NCBI GenBank assembly: GCA_964531805.1
Contig: CAZHGE010000076.1
Location: forward strand, 1-13,399
Source: RGIG8767 sp964531805
GTDB taxonomy: Bacteria; Bacillota; Clostridia; Lachnospirales; Lachnospiraceae
Length of the DNA stretch: 13,399 bases
Direction: 5' to 3'
How positions within the stretch are numbered: the first letter of the stretch is position 1; every line of letters starts with the position of its first letter. Shown in pieces: positions 5,778-12,877 of the stretch. The position numbers and the translations under genes are program-made. The notes under the pieces are model-generated. The model searched no databases and had not been told where the DNA came from. It worked only from the letters and a program-made list of their open reading frames with translations.

Positions 5778-7046
5778 ATGTTTAAGACAGACAATACAAA
5801 AATCGGCAGCTATTTGGCCGCCTTGATTAAAAACAGCAAGTACAAAAATGACCGTCAGTTCAGCATCGCCTATCTTACCTTACGCGATGGAGCAGCTAAT
5901 CCGGATGATATCCAGAATATGCAAAACCGCATCTGCCAAATTAAAAAAGGAAAAAAGGGGGTCCAGATAGAAGACCTTCCCATTTTTTCAGAACTGCTTG
6001 GTGTTTCCATTGAGAATATTCTCAGTGCCGGTACCGCTCTTGTCCCTGCATCAACAAGAAAGTCAAACTACTCCATCGCCTATTCCAAGGACCCTGCCGA
6101 ATGGGAATCCTATATAAATTTAGAAAGTAAGCCCATTCTGAAACCCGATGAATTTGATAAAACCGCCATTGATTATGCCTTAGAAGCCGGAAACTATCCT
6201 TTTCTTAAATATCTTTTGGAAAAAGAATATATATGGTTAATAAAAAATGATGTATCGGGAGACTGTGTTGGTTTCTGTGCCGGAACAAGTATAAAGTTCG
6301 ATTTTCGAGAACGCACCGATTATTTAGATTGCCGTTTGGGAAGAGAAGATGATTTACGCCTGAAGTTGATTTCACTTGCTCTTAAAAATGAAGATTTTGA
6401 GATGCTTGATAAGCTCCATGCCCGTGAAATACCTCTTCTTTATACGATTATCTATGATACCTTCCGACTCTCGCACCCAATTACTTTACCTATGTCCAAT
6501 AATACAAAACAGTTGATACAAAATATAGCCATGAGTAAAAGAAACGTTATTACTTATTTTTTCAATAAATTTGAACTTAAAACATGCCATGATTCAAAAA
6601 ACACTTTTATTTTTCCATATGTAGATAAAATTTTGGATGCATTAATCAAAGGACAACGCTTTTCTGAATGTAAACATTTTCTCAGAATAGCTATTGCACG
6701 TAATCAAGAGATACAAAAACTTGTTCAAAATCTGTATAATAAAGGTATGGCAATGTGCAGAGATTACTTTTCAGACTATGAAAAAAAAGAAATTTATAAT
6801 GAAAAATTTTTCAAGAAGGAAACCTTGTATGGATATTATTTTTTCCCAGAATCCGGTTTCATTGCCTTCTCAACCCCATACTATATTCAAACGGTTACCT
6901 ACTTTGTCACCAATATTGCTAAAGTCACGCAAAACTCGTCAGACACTGAAGTTCAATGTCTGATCAATGAATTGAATAAAACCTATGATTTCTTTATCAA
7001 TTATTTATCTGAAAAGGAGGGAAAACAGGATGAACCCCATTTTTAA
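5778..7046 (+). CDS. HTH regulator with ankyrin-like helical domain
   Basis: A 422-residue protein whose first 83 residues form a divergent Cro/CI-type helix-turn-helix: IGSYLAALIKN, then RICQIKKGKKGVQIEDL and ELLGVSIENIL, the usual end of an XRE domain. The remainder is helical, and residues 124-150 (DEFDKTAIDYALEAGNYPFLKYLLEKE) and 191-216 look like degenerate ankyrin-type helix pairs. The rest (about 230-422) matches nothing I know. AAAGGAGA lies 8 bases before ATG 5778; ATG 5771 leads to an immediate stop. Upstream, twin palindromes bracket the promoter, so autoregulation is likely. The 59-residue gene at 7030 overlaps its end by 17 bases, linking the two products. It is probably a DNA-binding sensor or regulator, but the ligand and targets are unknown. 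Confidence 0.7.
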   Translation: MFKTDNTKIGSYLAALIKNSKYKNDRQFSIAYLTLRDGAANPDDIQNMQNRICQIKKGKKGVQIEDLPIFSELLGVSIENILSAGTALVPASTRKSNYSIAYSKDPAEWESYINLESKPILKPDEFDKTAIDYALEAGNYPFLKYLLEKEYIWLIKNDVSGDCVGFCAGTSIKFDFRERTDYLDCRLGREDDLRLKLISLALKNEDFEMLDKLHAREIPLLYTIIYDTFRLSHPITLPMSNNTKQLIQNIAMSKRNVITYFFNKFELKTCHDSKNTFIFPYVDKILDALIKGQRFSECKHFLRIAIARNQEIQKLVQNLYNKGMAMCRDYFSDYEKKEIYNEKFFKKETLYGYYFFPESGFIAFSTPYYIQTVTYFVTNIAKVTQNSSDTEVQCLINELNKTYDFFINYLSEKEGKQDEPHF

Positions 7047-7209
7047 TTACGATAACAGCGATTATATCTGGCCCACTTCCGATAATATGGGCATCGACTC
7101 GAACGGTGACCTTCATATGCGTATGAGCGATAATATGTCCTTAGATATGAACACCGGCGAAATGCATTTCACTTCCGGCTGGCTGGATGACGATGATGAT
7201 GATTTTTAG
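7030..7209 (+). CDS. 59-residue acidic repeat peptide
   Basis: A tiny acidic protein that starts at ATG 7030. AAAGGAGG (7013-7020) lies 9 bases upstream within the end of the preceding gene, which it overlaps by 17 bases. It reads MNPIFNYDNSDYIWPTSDNM..., then two copies of a 16-residue unit, SDNMxxDxNxGD/ExHxxx (about residues 17-47), and ends WLDDDDDDF. There is no signal peptide or membrane segment. The longer in-frame start at 6985 lies inside the regulator and has no ribosome site. Tight coupling to the HTH protein suggests a partner, antagonist or effector. Similar short 'YDNSDYIWP...DNM' proteins seem to occur in Lachnospiraceae, but I know no function. Confidence 0.7.
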   Translation: MNPIFNYDNSDYIWPTSDNMGIDSNGDLHMRMSDNMSLDMNTGEMHFTSGWLDDDDDDF

Positions 7210-7249
7210 GGAAAAAATGCACGACCGTTTCAAGTTTTGTGAATAGACA

Positions 7250-7264
7250 ATATGTAATGACCTC
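7250..7264 (+). repeat. Left subterminal inverted repeat of the IS
   Basis: ATATGTAATGACCTC matches the reverse complement of 8870-8884 over all 15 bases. It starts 3 bases inside the proposed AG core. Confidence 0.9.
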
Positions 7265-7268
7265 CACA

Positions 7269-7297
7269 TTGTAGGTTCGTGGATTTGCCTGTATACT
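7269..7297 (+). promoter_or_regulatory. Transposase promoter
   Basis: TTGTAG (7269-7274) and TATACT (7292-7297) are 17 bases apart, just inside the left end. The transposase ATG is about 58 bases downstream of the -10 box. Confidence 0.5.
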
Positions 7298-7354
7298 AAA
7301 GATTGTCAAAGTCAATGGTAACAGGGATTACCGCATACAAAGGGAGGTCATCAA

Positions 7355-8473
7355 ATGAATTATAACACAGTTTACGTAGGAATGGATGTACACAAAGAAA
7401 GTTTTACATTTTGTGCGTACACAATCGATGCCGAAAAAGGTTCTCGCTTCCAGAGAACAGAAGCTGATTACAAAAATGTTCTGAGATATCTGGAGTTTCT
7501 TCGTACCGTCTACGGAAACGATGCTAACTTCATATGCGGTTATGAGGCTGGCTGCCTCGGTTACACTTTATATCATCAGCTAACAGAACATCATGTTAAC
7601 TGTGTGATACTTGCTCCAACTACGATGCTTGAGCAGCGTAGTAAAAAAAGAATTAAGACTGATAAGCGTGATGCTGAAATCATCGCCAAATGTTTGGCGC
7701 AGCATAACTACAGTCCTGTTCACATCCCTACAGCAGCAGATGAGGAAACGAAAGAATTTCTCCGTATGAGGGATGATCATAAACTGGCACTTAAGAAGGT
7801 CAAACAGCAGATCCTTGCGTTTTGTCTTCGCCACAACTATCGCTATGATGGAAATAGTCACTGGACAGCAGCACATATCAAATGGCTTAAGTCATTAAAA
7901 CCTGAGGCACTTTACAAAGAAATCCTCGACGAATATCTGCTGACCTATACTGCCCTTAGTGATAAGCTGGAACGATTAGATAAGCGCATAGAGGAACTTG
8001 CTTCCAAGGATGAATACAAAGAATCTGTTAAGAAACTTTGCTGTTTCATCGGTGTCAAGACACACACCGCATTATCTGTTCTGGTCGAGGTTGGTGATTT
8101 TCATCGTTTTGCGTCTGCACAGAATTTTGCGTCCTATCTCGGACTTGTTCCGGGCGAGGATTCCAGCGGTGATGGACAGACAAGGCTTGGTATTACCAAA
8201 GCCGGAAATCGCCATGTCCGTATGCTCCTTACAGAAGCTTCTCAATGCTATGCCCGTGGTCAGATAGGATTTAAATCCAAGAAACTGAAATCACGTCAAG
8301 CCGGTAATTCGCCACAAATTATTGCTTATGCAGATAAAGCCAATGAACGCTTAAGGCGCCGATACTACAAAATGGTTCTTGGAAAAAGCAAGAAACCCAA
8401 TGTAGCTAAAACAGCGATTGCACGTGAGCTTGCCTGTTTTATCTGGGGCATGATGACTGATCACGTTGCCTGA
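7355..8473 (+). CDS. IS110-family transposase (DEDD recombinase)
   Basis: A 372-residue recombinase of usual family length. The N-terminal DEDD (RuvC-like) domain shows GMDVHKE with D11, FICGYEAG with E64, and KTDKRDAEIIA with D103 and D106. A long charged helical region (about 130-225) follows. The C-terminal Transposase_20 part runs from FIGVKTHTALSVLVEVGDF (231-249) to YLGLVPGEDSSG and GITKAGNRHVRMLLTEAS. S270/S271 in GEDSSG are candidates for the catalytic serine of these enzymes. Family members recombine element ends with a target at a dinucleotide core, guided by a structured RNA from the element. AGGGAGG (7341-7347) lies 7 bases before the ATG. All key residues are present and the frame is intact, so the element may be active. 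Confidence 0.95.
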   Translation: MNYNTVYVGMDVHKESFTFCAYTIDAEKGSRFQRTEADYKNVLRYLEFLRTVYGNDANFICGYEAGCLGYTLYHQLTEHHVNCVILAPTTMLEQRSKKRIKTDKRDAEIIAKCLAQHNYSPVHIPTAADEETKEFLRMRDDHKLALKKVKQQILAFCLRHNYRYDGNSHWTAAHIKWLKSLKPEALYKEILDEYLLTYTALSDKLERLDKRIEELASKDEYKESVKKLCCFIGVKTHTALSVLVEVGDFHRFASAQNFASYLGLVPGEDSSGDGQTRLGITKAGNRHVRMLLTEASQCYARGQIGFKSKKLKSRQAGNSPQIIAYADKANERLRRRYYKMVLGKSKKPNVAKTAIARELACFIWGMMTDHVA

Positions 8474-8491
8474 TACAGGTATAACACCGTG

Positions 8492-8594
8492 CTGCTAATA
8501 TCAAGGCTGGGCCGCCGCTGGCGGTGCTTCGCAGCCTTGACATCATCATCCCGCTATTATAGCAGATGTAAGATGGCTTGCGCCACATACATCT
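8492..8594 (+). other. Two stable hairpins between transposase and bridge RNA
   Basis: The first hairpin pairs TCAAGGCTG (8501-8509) with CAGCCTTGA (8532-8540), with an inner GCCGCC/GGCGGT stem and an outer CTGCTA/TAGCAG stem (8492-8497/8560-8565). The second pairs AGATGTA (8564-8570) with TACATCT (8588-8594) around a GGC-TTGC-GCC tip. Neither is followed by a T-run, so they look like RNA processing or structural elements and not terminators. Confidence 0.65.
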
Positions 8595-8617
8595 GGCCAG
8601 TAATAAAAGTAACAACT

Positions 8618-8818
8618 GAAGACATCCTGAAAGGGCTTCGGCCATTTCAAGGTTCGAGCTATCTACGAAGTAACTATGTTGGCACAGAGAAATCTGTGAT
8701 CCACGCGAATAGACGATAGGGCTCACGGCGGACCATTGACCTGTAGGTAGCCAATCCACGTATATCAGAGTGGCCAATGCCGGGAACTGATACTCCGAGG
8801 CTCTTTCAGGGTGCCTTC
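8618..8818 (+). ncRNA. Predicted bridge RNA (seekRNA-type guide) of the IS
   Basis: A long closing stem joins 8618-8633 with 8803-8818 (14 of 16 Watson-Crick pairs plus one wobble). Inside are a GGC-TTCG-GCC tetraloop hairpin (8634-8643) and two larger stem-loops. The first is closed by GAGCTATC (8656-8663) with GATAG-gg-CTC (8715-8724) and capped by CACAGA-GAAA-TCTGTG (8683-8698). Its 5' strand carries GTAACT (8670-8675), the reverse complement of AG plus the right flank. Its 3' strand carries GAATAG (8707-8712), identical to the left flank plus AG. The second is closed by CGGC..ATTG with CAATGCCG (8775-8782) and carries ATATCAG (8762-8768), identical to the element's right end plus AG. This is the two-loop target/donor design known for IS110 guides, placed downstream of the transposase as in IS1111 elements. 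Exact ends and promoter are unknown. Confidence 0.8.
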
Positions 8819-8869
8819 AGACAATTAAATAAATGTTTTTGGTGATTTCTGTTAATTTGTACTTGACAA

Positions 8870-8884
8870 GAGGTCATTACATAT
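8870..8884 (-). repeat. Right subterminal inverted repeat of the IS
   Basis: This is the inverted copy of 7250-7264, identical over 15 bases. One base separates it from the proposed AG core at 8886-8887. Confidence 0.9.
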
Positions 8885-8896
8885 CAGTTACAAATG

Positions 8897-8923
8897 GGCA
8901 GAGCCGATTCTTTAGGTTCTGCC
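8897..8923 (-). terminator. Hairpin after the DUF3990 gene
   Basis: GGCAGAGCC (8897-8905) pairs with GGTTCTGCC (8915-8923) over 9 positions, one of them a G-U pair. It overlaps the stop codon of the DUF3990 gene. The following minus-strand bases are only weakly T-rich (CATTTG), so it is a moderate terminator. The IS inserted about 10 bases beyond it. Confidence 0.5.
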
Positions 8924-9240
8924 TATGTCTGCACTATATAGAAGCTTCCATGCACACCAGATAAAATTTTGGAGACGCAATTATGAAGTTGTCCGCTTCT
9001 GCATGCAACAATGAAATCCAGCCATTCTTCTGTCATTTCTTTAAATTCTAATACCTTTAACCCTGGCAGAATCTTTACGTCATATATTGATACGATTTTT
9101 GTGTTGTAGCGTCTCGCCCACCTCTGTGCCTGTTCCTTTATAATAGTGCAATAAAAACCCGTCCCTAAATCCTTTGTATTCTTATTAACCCATATCTCCG
9201 GCTTTTCAACTGCCAGGTATCCACCCTGATATACTGTCAT
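8923..9240 (-). CDS. DUF3990-like protein, shortened
   Basis: A 105-residue protein. Its first 80 residues follow the DUF3990 pattern: a Y-x-G-(G/S) start, VEKPEI, then KDLGTGFYCTIIKEQAQRWA (residues 23-42, like DFGxGFYxTxxxEQAxxWA) and EEWLDFIVACR (71-81). As I recall, this family belongs to the ADP-ribosyltransferase-like fold and is usually 150 or more residues long. Two things are odd. The usual YHGS opening is YQGG here, replacing the conserved His with Gln. The tail after ACRSG also does not follow the family (normally a DIVxGxVANDKV-type segment) and ends at residue 105. It is probably a truncated or inactive copy. The start is preceded by GGGGGAG 9 bases upstream and lies 16 bases after the stop of the ATPase gene, so the two form an operon. 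Confidence 0.65.
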   Translation of the reverse strand: MTVYQGGYLAVEKPEIWVNKNTKDLGTGFYCTIIKEQAQRWARRYNTKIVSIYDVKILPGLKVLEFKEMTEEWLDFIVACRSGQLHNCVSKILSGVHGSFYIVQT

Positions 9241-9256
9241 TCCATACTTCTCCCCC

Positions 9257-11143
9257 TCATAACCTTTTCTCCTCCGCTCTCACGCATGCCTTTTTTCCCG
9301 AAAAAGCAATGCCATATTGTAAGATTTCCGTCACTCCCTGTGCCACCATATCCGTATCATACTGCTTTTCGTTTATCTGCTTCAACGCTGCATCCGCAAG
9401 CCTGCTTAATTGTTCTTCCGTACAGTCTTTTTCTGCCTTCAGTTCTATCAGAATACCCGGCAACAGCTTGTTAAGCGGCAGCATTTGGATATCAAAACGA
9501 CCGTTTCCTGCCTCTCGATTGGATGTAAGACGATACTGATTATTGAGCATTGCACAAAGCCCCAGAATCAGTCCATGATAAAAAGTTTCATTTGCTGCAT
9601 CATGAAAACTGACCGTCTGGAGTAAAAACTTTTCAAGCAGTTCTTTCAGCTTGGAAATATCCATAGTATAAATTGCTGTCTGGATGGCACTTGCCGTTGA
9701 CTGCGGAATCATATTTTCAAATTGGGAAAGGATTTCTTTACTGTATACATAGGAAATTTCTTTGTTGGGAAGTGCTACTTCACATATATAATCACCGCCG
9801 AAGGTCTGATCGTTCGTTATGGTCTTCAAATAACCGGTTACCAGCAGAAAACTGTAAACCGATGCCGGATTATTCTGAATCTGCGGATAAATTACCCCTG
9901 TATCAATATTGGTGACAATGGATTTTCCCTGCAACAGAGATTCCAGTTTCTCATAGGTTTCCATTGTAGCATTATTCAATACTTCGCTGATAATGTCATT
10001 ACTTCCGGTCGATTGCCAGAAAGCCCGTGGAACACATTCATTATTAAAATACCCAATAACGGACCATGGATTAAAGATCTCGGTCTTTCCGAAACGGTAA
10101 CCGTCATACCACTCACAAATTTCATCATACTTTTCCGGTACACCGTAATACTCCGCCATTTCCCGTACTTCTTCCGGTGTAAAGCCAAAATACTCACTGT
10201 AACGATTGTCCAGAATAGAATTTATCTTCAGGTTATTGAGCCCACTGAAAATACTTTCTTTTGCCACACGCAGAATACCTGTCAGAAAGCCATACGACAA
10301 ATGGGGATTGTCCTTCAGACCGCCGGAAAACAAAGCTCTCATAAAGTCAATAACTTGGTCATAATACCCGCGGACATGTCCTTGCTGAATCGGTGTATCG
10401 TATTCGTCAACAATAATAATCGGTGCCACTCCGTAATGTGTATGAAGCATTCTGGATAAATTTAAAAAAGCAAATGCCACATCATTTTCATTCGCTTCTC
10501 CGTTCAGCATGCTTGTAAGGTATTTTTTTTCATAGGCACTTATTTTATCACTATTAAGCAGTTCGCTGTGTCGTTCAATCTCATTTCTGATTATTTTATA
10601 AATAAGGTCATAGGCATTTTCCCAGTCGTCACATTTGACATCCTTAAAGGTCACATATATAACCGGGTATTTCCCCTGATAATCCTGATATTCTTTGCCA
10701 CACTTCCAGATTTTTTTGTCTTTGAAATATACGGAAGTATCCTCCTTGGAACGTTCAAAAAAGACGCGCAGCATATCCATGTTTAATGTTTTGCCAAATC
10801 GACGCGGACGGGTAAATAGAGAAACCTGCGGACGTTCATCAATAAAATCCCGAATCAGTAGTGTCTTATCCACATAATAATATTCACCGGAAGCTTTGCG
10901 ATAATCGGAGATTCCGATAGGCAGTGGCAGCTTCTTACCTGTTATTTTTTCTTCTGCACCGGGAACTCTGCTTCTTCCTTTCAGGCGCTTATCTGCCGGT
11001 TTTTCTGCTCCATCCGGAATCAGCCACCGCTTATTATCTTTATAGGCACCCGGAATTCTGCCCTCTTTACAAAGCACATTGATTCTTCGTTCGGTAATAT
11101 TCCATTTTTCAGATGCTTCTCTCGTTGTCATAAACTTTTCCAT
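9257..11143 (-). CDS. HTH-fused AAA ATPase with PD-(D/E)xK nuclease domain
   Basis: A 628-residue three-part protein. Residues 1-50 (MTTREASEKWNITERRINVLCKEGRIPGAY...RWLIP) form a MerR/excisionase-like helix-turn-helix. Residues about 72-400 match the AAA-ATPase-like family (PF09820): LPIGISDYR, YYYVDKTLLI, a P-loop of the form RPRRFGKT (112-119) without the first glycine, and Walker B IIIVDEYD (242-249). The C-terminus matches PDDEXK_9 (PF08011): GNGRFDIQ with D551, then LIELKA with E567 and K569 as nuclease residues. Most relatives are about 520-560 residues and lack the HTH. These proteins are abundant and multi-copy in gut Firmicutes; their role is unproven, and a mobile or defence function is often guessed. 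Translation starts at ATG 11143, with AAGGAG nearby upstream. Confidence 0.88.
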   Translation of the reverse strand: MEKFMTTREASEKWNITERRINVLCKEGRIPGAYKDNKRWLIPDGAEKPADKRLKGRSRVPGAEEKITGKKLPLPIGISDYRKASGEYYYVDKTLLIRDFIDERPQVSLFTRPRRFGKTLNMDMLRVFFERSKEDTSVYFKDKKIWKCGKEYQDYQGKYPVIYVTFKDVKCDDWENAYDLIYKIIRNEIERHSELLNSDKISAYEKKYLTSMLNGEANENDVAFAFLNLSRMLHTHYGVAPIIIVDEYDTPIQQGHVRGYYDQVIDFMRALFSGGLKDNPHLSYGFLTGILRVAKESIFSGLNNLKINSILDNRYSEYFGFTPEEVREMAEYYGVPEKYDEICEWYDGYRFGKTEIFNPWSVIGYFNNECVPRAFWQSTGSNDIISEVLNNATMETYEKLESLLQGKSIVTNIDTGVIYPQIQNNPASVYSFLLVTGYLKTITNDQTFGGDYICEVALPNKEISYVYSKEILSQFENMIPQSTASAIQTAIYTMDISKLKELLEKFLLQTVSFHDAANETFYHGLILGLCAMLNNQYRLTSNREAGNGRFDIQMLPLNKLLPGILIELKAEKDCTEEQLSRLADAALKQINEKQYDTDMVAQGVTEILQYGIAFSGKKACVRAEEKRL

Positions 11144-11159
11144 ATAGGATGCTCCTTAT

Positions 11160-11230
11160 TTGTTCGGAATAATCGTTTGTCTATATTATACCTATTGTTC
11201 CGAACAAAATCAACCTATTGTTCCGAACAA
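11160..11230. repeat. Three copies of TTGTTC-S-GAAYAA palindrome
   Basis: Copies of TTGTTCSGAAYAA lie at 11160-11172, 11195-11207 and 11218-11230, two identical (TTGTTCCGAACAA) and one with a single change. They cover the leader, the -35/-10 spacer and the region upstream of -35 of the ATPase promoter. They are strong candidates for operators of a dimeric DNA-binding protein, possibly the HTH domain of the ATPase itself. Confidence 0.75.
11185..11213 (-). promoter_or_regulatory. Promoter of the ATPase-DUF3990 operon
   Basis: On the minus strand TTGATT (11208-11213), exactly 17 bases, then consensus TATAAT (11185-11190). The spacer is almost entirely the palindrome at 11195-11207, so a bound protein would block RNA polymerase. 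The leader is about 35 bases with AAGGAG before the ATG. Confidence 0.75.
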
Positions 11231-11241
11231 TAGGTTGATTT
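11207..11241 (-). terminator. 17-base perfect inverted repeat, terminator and operator
   Basis: AAATCAACCTATTGTTC (11207-11223) and its exact complement (11225-11241) are separated by a single base. The repeat starts 8 bases after the stop of the DUF2828 gene, and on the minus strand its last bases are GATTTTG, so it can act as a terminator once the tip opens into a loop. The same DNA supplies the -35 box of the ATPase promoter and one operator copy. Confidence 0.6.
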
Positions 11242-11248
11242 CATCTGC

Positions 11249-12877
11249 TTACGCAACATATTCTTTTATGGCATCCTCGATAGCCTGGTACCGGGGCGAA
11301 TTGAGTACCGACAGCAAAGACTCGTAGGGGTCTTTTTGTGTCCTGTCCGCTACCACTTTCATGGCATTCTGAGAGAAACCGGATAAGAGGCACAGTCCTT
11401 CCTCATTGTCCACTTTGGGGATGGTATCGGTTCTGCCGCACACATTCCAGAAGATGAGACGCGGCATCCGGTAGCCGTTTTCTTCGTATTCTGCGGCAAT
11501 CCTGTCAAACAGAGTGTCATTTACGGTATTCCGTCTTTCGGAATACCAGTCGCAGTTTCCGACAGCCCAGTCAAATTCCATGTCGGAAATGATGAGCACC
11601 TGTTTGGGCAGTTCTTCCCTGGGCACCTCCCGGCTTTTTGCCATGTCAAGGATCAGGTTAAACACAGCTTCAATGTTGGTGTTTGCCACCTCGTCATGGG
11701 CAAACATGATTTCCATTTTGTCCTTCAGGCTGGTGTTGTCCTTCAGGTCGATGAACTGCGGATGTTCACTGAAGGTAATTGCCTTGTTGTGAAATACCCC
11801 TTTTAACTGCTCCGCAAAGTAAATAGCAAGGGAGTTGCAGACCTCAATGGCACTGACAGAGCTGCTGCCGGAAGCAAAGGAAAACATGCTGCCGGAGCCG
11901 TCCGCCACCACAATGGCATCCTCCAGGCCCCAGTCATCAGTAAAGCCGTCGGCCAGAATTTTCTTCCACATCAATTCTGCCAGAAGGTCATCCTTCAGCC
12001 CTGCTCCGCTGGGAGCGTTTTTCATAAATCGATGTACGATTTCATAGGGCATCAGGCCGCTTGCATTCAGTTTTCCTTCTCCTGAAAGAACGCTTTCCAG
12101 GTATTCCGTCCTTCTTTCTAAGTCATGCCTTGCAAATGCCCTGTCATAGTTTAGATTTGCCTTGGCGGGCACCTGTTCATAAGCAATCCCCTCCCAGTCG
12201 GAGGCGGACATTTTCGTTTCCACTACGTTTCCGTAGGCTCTTAACCGGGACAACGACTTGCGGTATTCCTTCTGCGACATTTTAAAATGGTGGCAGAGTT
12301 TTCCCGCATATTCCCTTGTTTTTGCAGAAGAAGTGTTGATGCTGGGCAGCCACTTTGCAAGTAAAGAAATAGGCTCGCCGCATTTCATGGCTTCCAAATC
12401 TCTATCCAACTGCTCCTTATAAAAAACTGCCACGTCGGCGGCAAGGGGCGTATCCAACAGTACGAGCGCGTCATCATAGCGTCCGTATTGCGGAATAAAG
12501 GGTAGAATTGCCTGCGCAATCTTGGGCTGGGATATGGCAAGATATTTTAGACCGACGCGGAAAGTTCTTCTTTCTCCCATTCCTTCCAAGATATCCCTTA
12601 AAAAGAACAGCCACTTTACGGCATACCCCGGAGATTCATGAAATGCTTTTATGTACCCTTCTATGATTTCGCTCTCGCTTCGGTTTCTCAAAGAAGAAAC
12701 CCTGAAATTCAAATCTAACAGTGCTTTTGTTGTGGTTTGGTAGCCCACTGCACCGTTTTCGGTTTCGGATGTATTTCCGTAATTTTTTGCAAAACGGACA
12801 ACATGAGCTTCTGTGGTATCCACTTCTGCAATCTGCTGATCCATATGTGTTTCATCGTACCAAAATGCTCTTTTCAT
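11249..12877 (-). CDS. DUF2828 protein with von Willebrand A domain
   Basis: A 542-residue protein from ATG 12877 (MKRAFWYDETHMDQ), chosen because GAGGAGG lies 5 bases upstream; a longer frame starting at 12937 lacks a site. The N-terminal half is helical (YQTTTKALLDLNFRVSSLR; PGYAVKWLFFLRDILEGMGER; LPFIPQYGRYDDAL), the pattern of DUF2828 (PF11443), which resembles the HEAT-like ring of Ro/TROVE RNA-binding proteins. The C-terminal third is a von Willebrand A domain with a MIDAS motif, VVADGSGSM (D326, S328, S330), T400 in NTNIEAVF and LIISDMEFD (429-436). Family members are predicted cytosolic metal-binding proteins of unknown function; an RNA-chaperone role like Ro60 is possible but unproven. 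Base composition is visibly more GC-rich than the R-M genes. All MIDAS residues are present. Confidence 0.85.
   Translation of the reverse strand: MKRAFWYDETHMDQQIAEVDTTEAHVVRFAKNYGNTSETENGAVGYQTTTKALLDLNFRVSSLRNRSESEIIEGYIKAFHESPGYAVKWLFFLRDILEGMGERRTFRVGLKYLAISQPKIAQAILPFIPQYGRYDDALVLLDTPLAADVAVFYKEQLDRDLEAMKCGEPISLLAKWLPSINTSSAKTREYAGKLCHHFKMSQKEYRKSLSRLRAYGNVVETKMSASDWEGIAYEQVPAKANLNYDRAFARHDLERRTEYLESVLSGEGKLNASGLMPYEIVHRFMKNAPSGAGLKDDLLAELMWKKILADGFTDDWGLEDAIVVADGSGSMFSFASGSSSVSAIEVCNSLAIYFAEQLKGVFHNKAITFSEHPQFIDLKDNTSLKDKMEIMFAHDEVANTNIEAVFNLILDMAKSREVPREELPKQVLIISDMEFDWAVGNCDWYSERRNTVNDTLFDRIAAEYEENGYRMPRLIFWNVCGRTDTIPKVDNEEGLCLLSGFSQNAMKVVADRTQKDPYESLLSVLNSPRYQAIEDAIKEYVA

Larger units (their letters stand above)
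7245..8887 (+). mobile_element. Complete IS110-family element, IS1111 type
   Basis: The element carries a DEDD transposase (7355-8473) and a 400-base non-coding right end. Subterminal inverted repeats of 15 bases, ATATGTAATGACCTC, lie at 7250-7264 and, inverted, 8870-8884. They are set unequally from the ends, a hallmark of the IS1111 group. AG occurs at both boundaries (7245-7246 and 8886-8887) and is proposed as the shared core dinucleotide. This gives an element of about 1.64 kb with no target duplication beyond the core. The reconstructed empty site reads GTGAAT-AG-TTACAAAT, between the acidic-peptide gene and the hairpin at 8897-8923. The boundaries are inferred from the repeats and guide matches, not from an empty-site comparison. 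Confidence 0.85.

Noticed and set aside
8439..8777. 112-residue minus-strand frame over the IS right end
   Set aside because: It lies over the structured guide-RNA region, has no ribosome site, and its sequence follows from the hairpins. The non-coding explanation is far stronger.
8897..8923. Hairpin considered as part of the IS right end
   Set aside because: It lies outside the inverted repeat and the AG core and overlaps the stop of the DUF3990 gene, so it belongs to the flank.
9722..10459. 245-residue plus-strand frame
   Set aside because: It is wholly antisense to the HTH-AAA-PDDEXK gene, whose domains are unmistakable; the plus frame shows no recognisable protein pattern.
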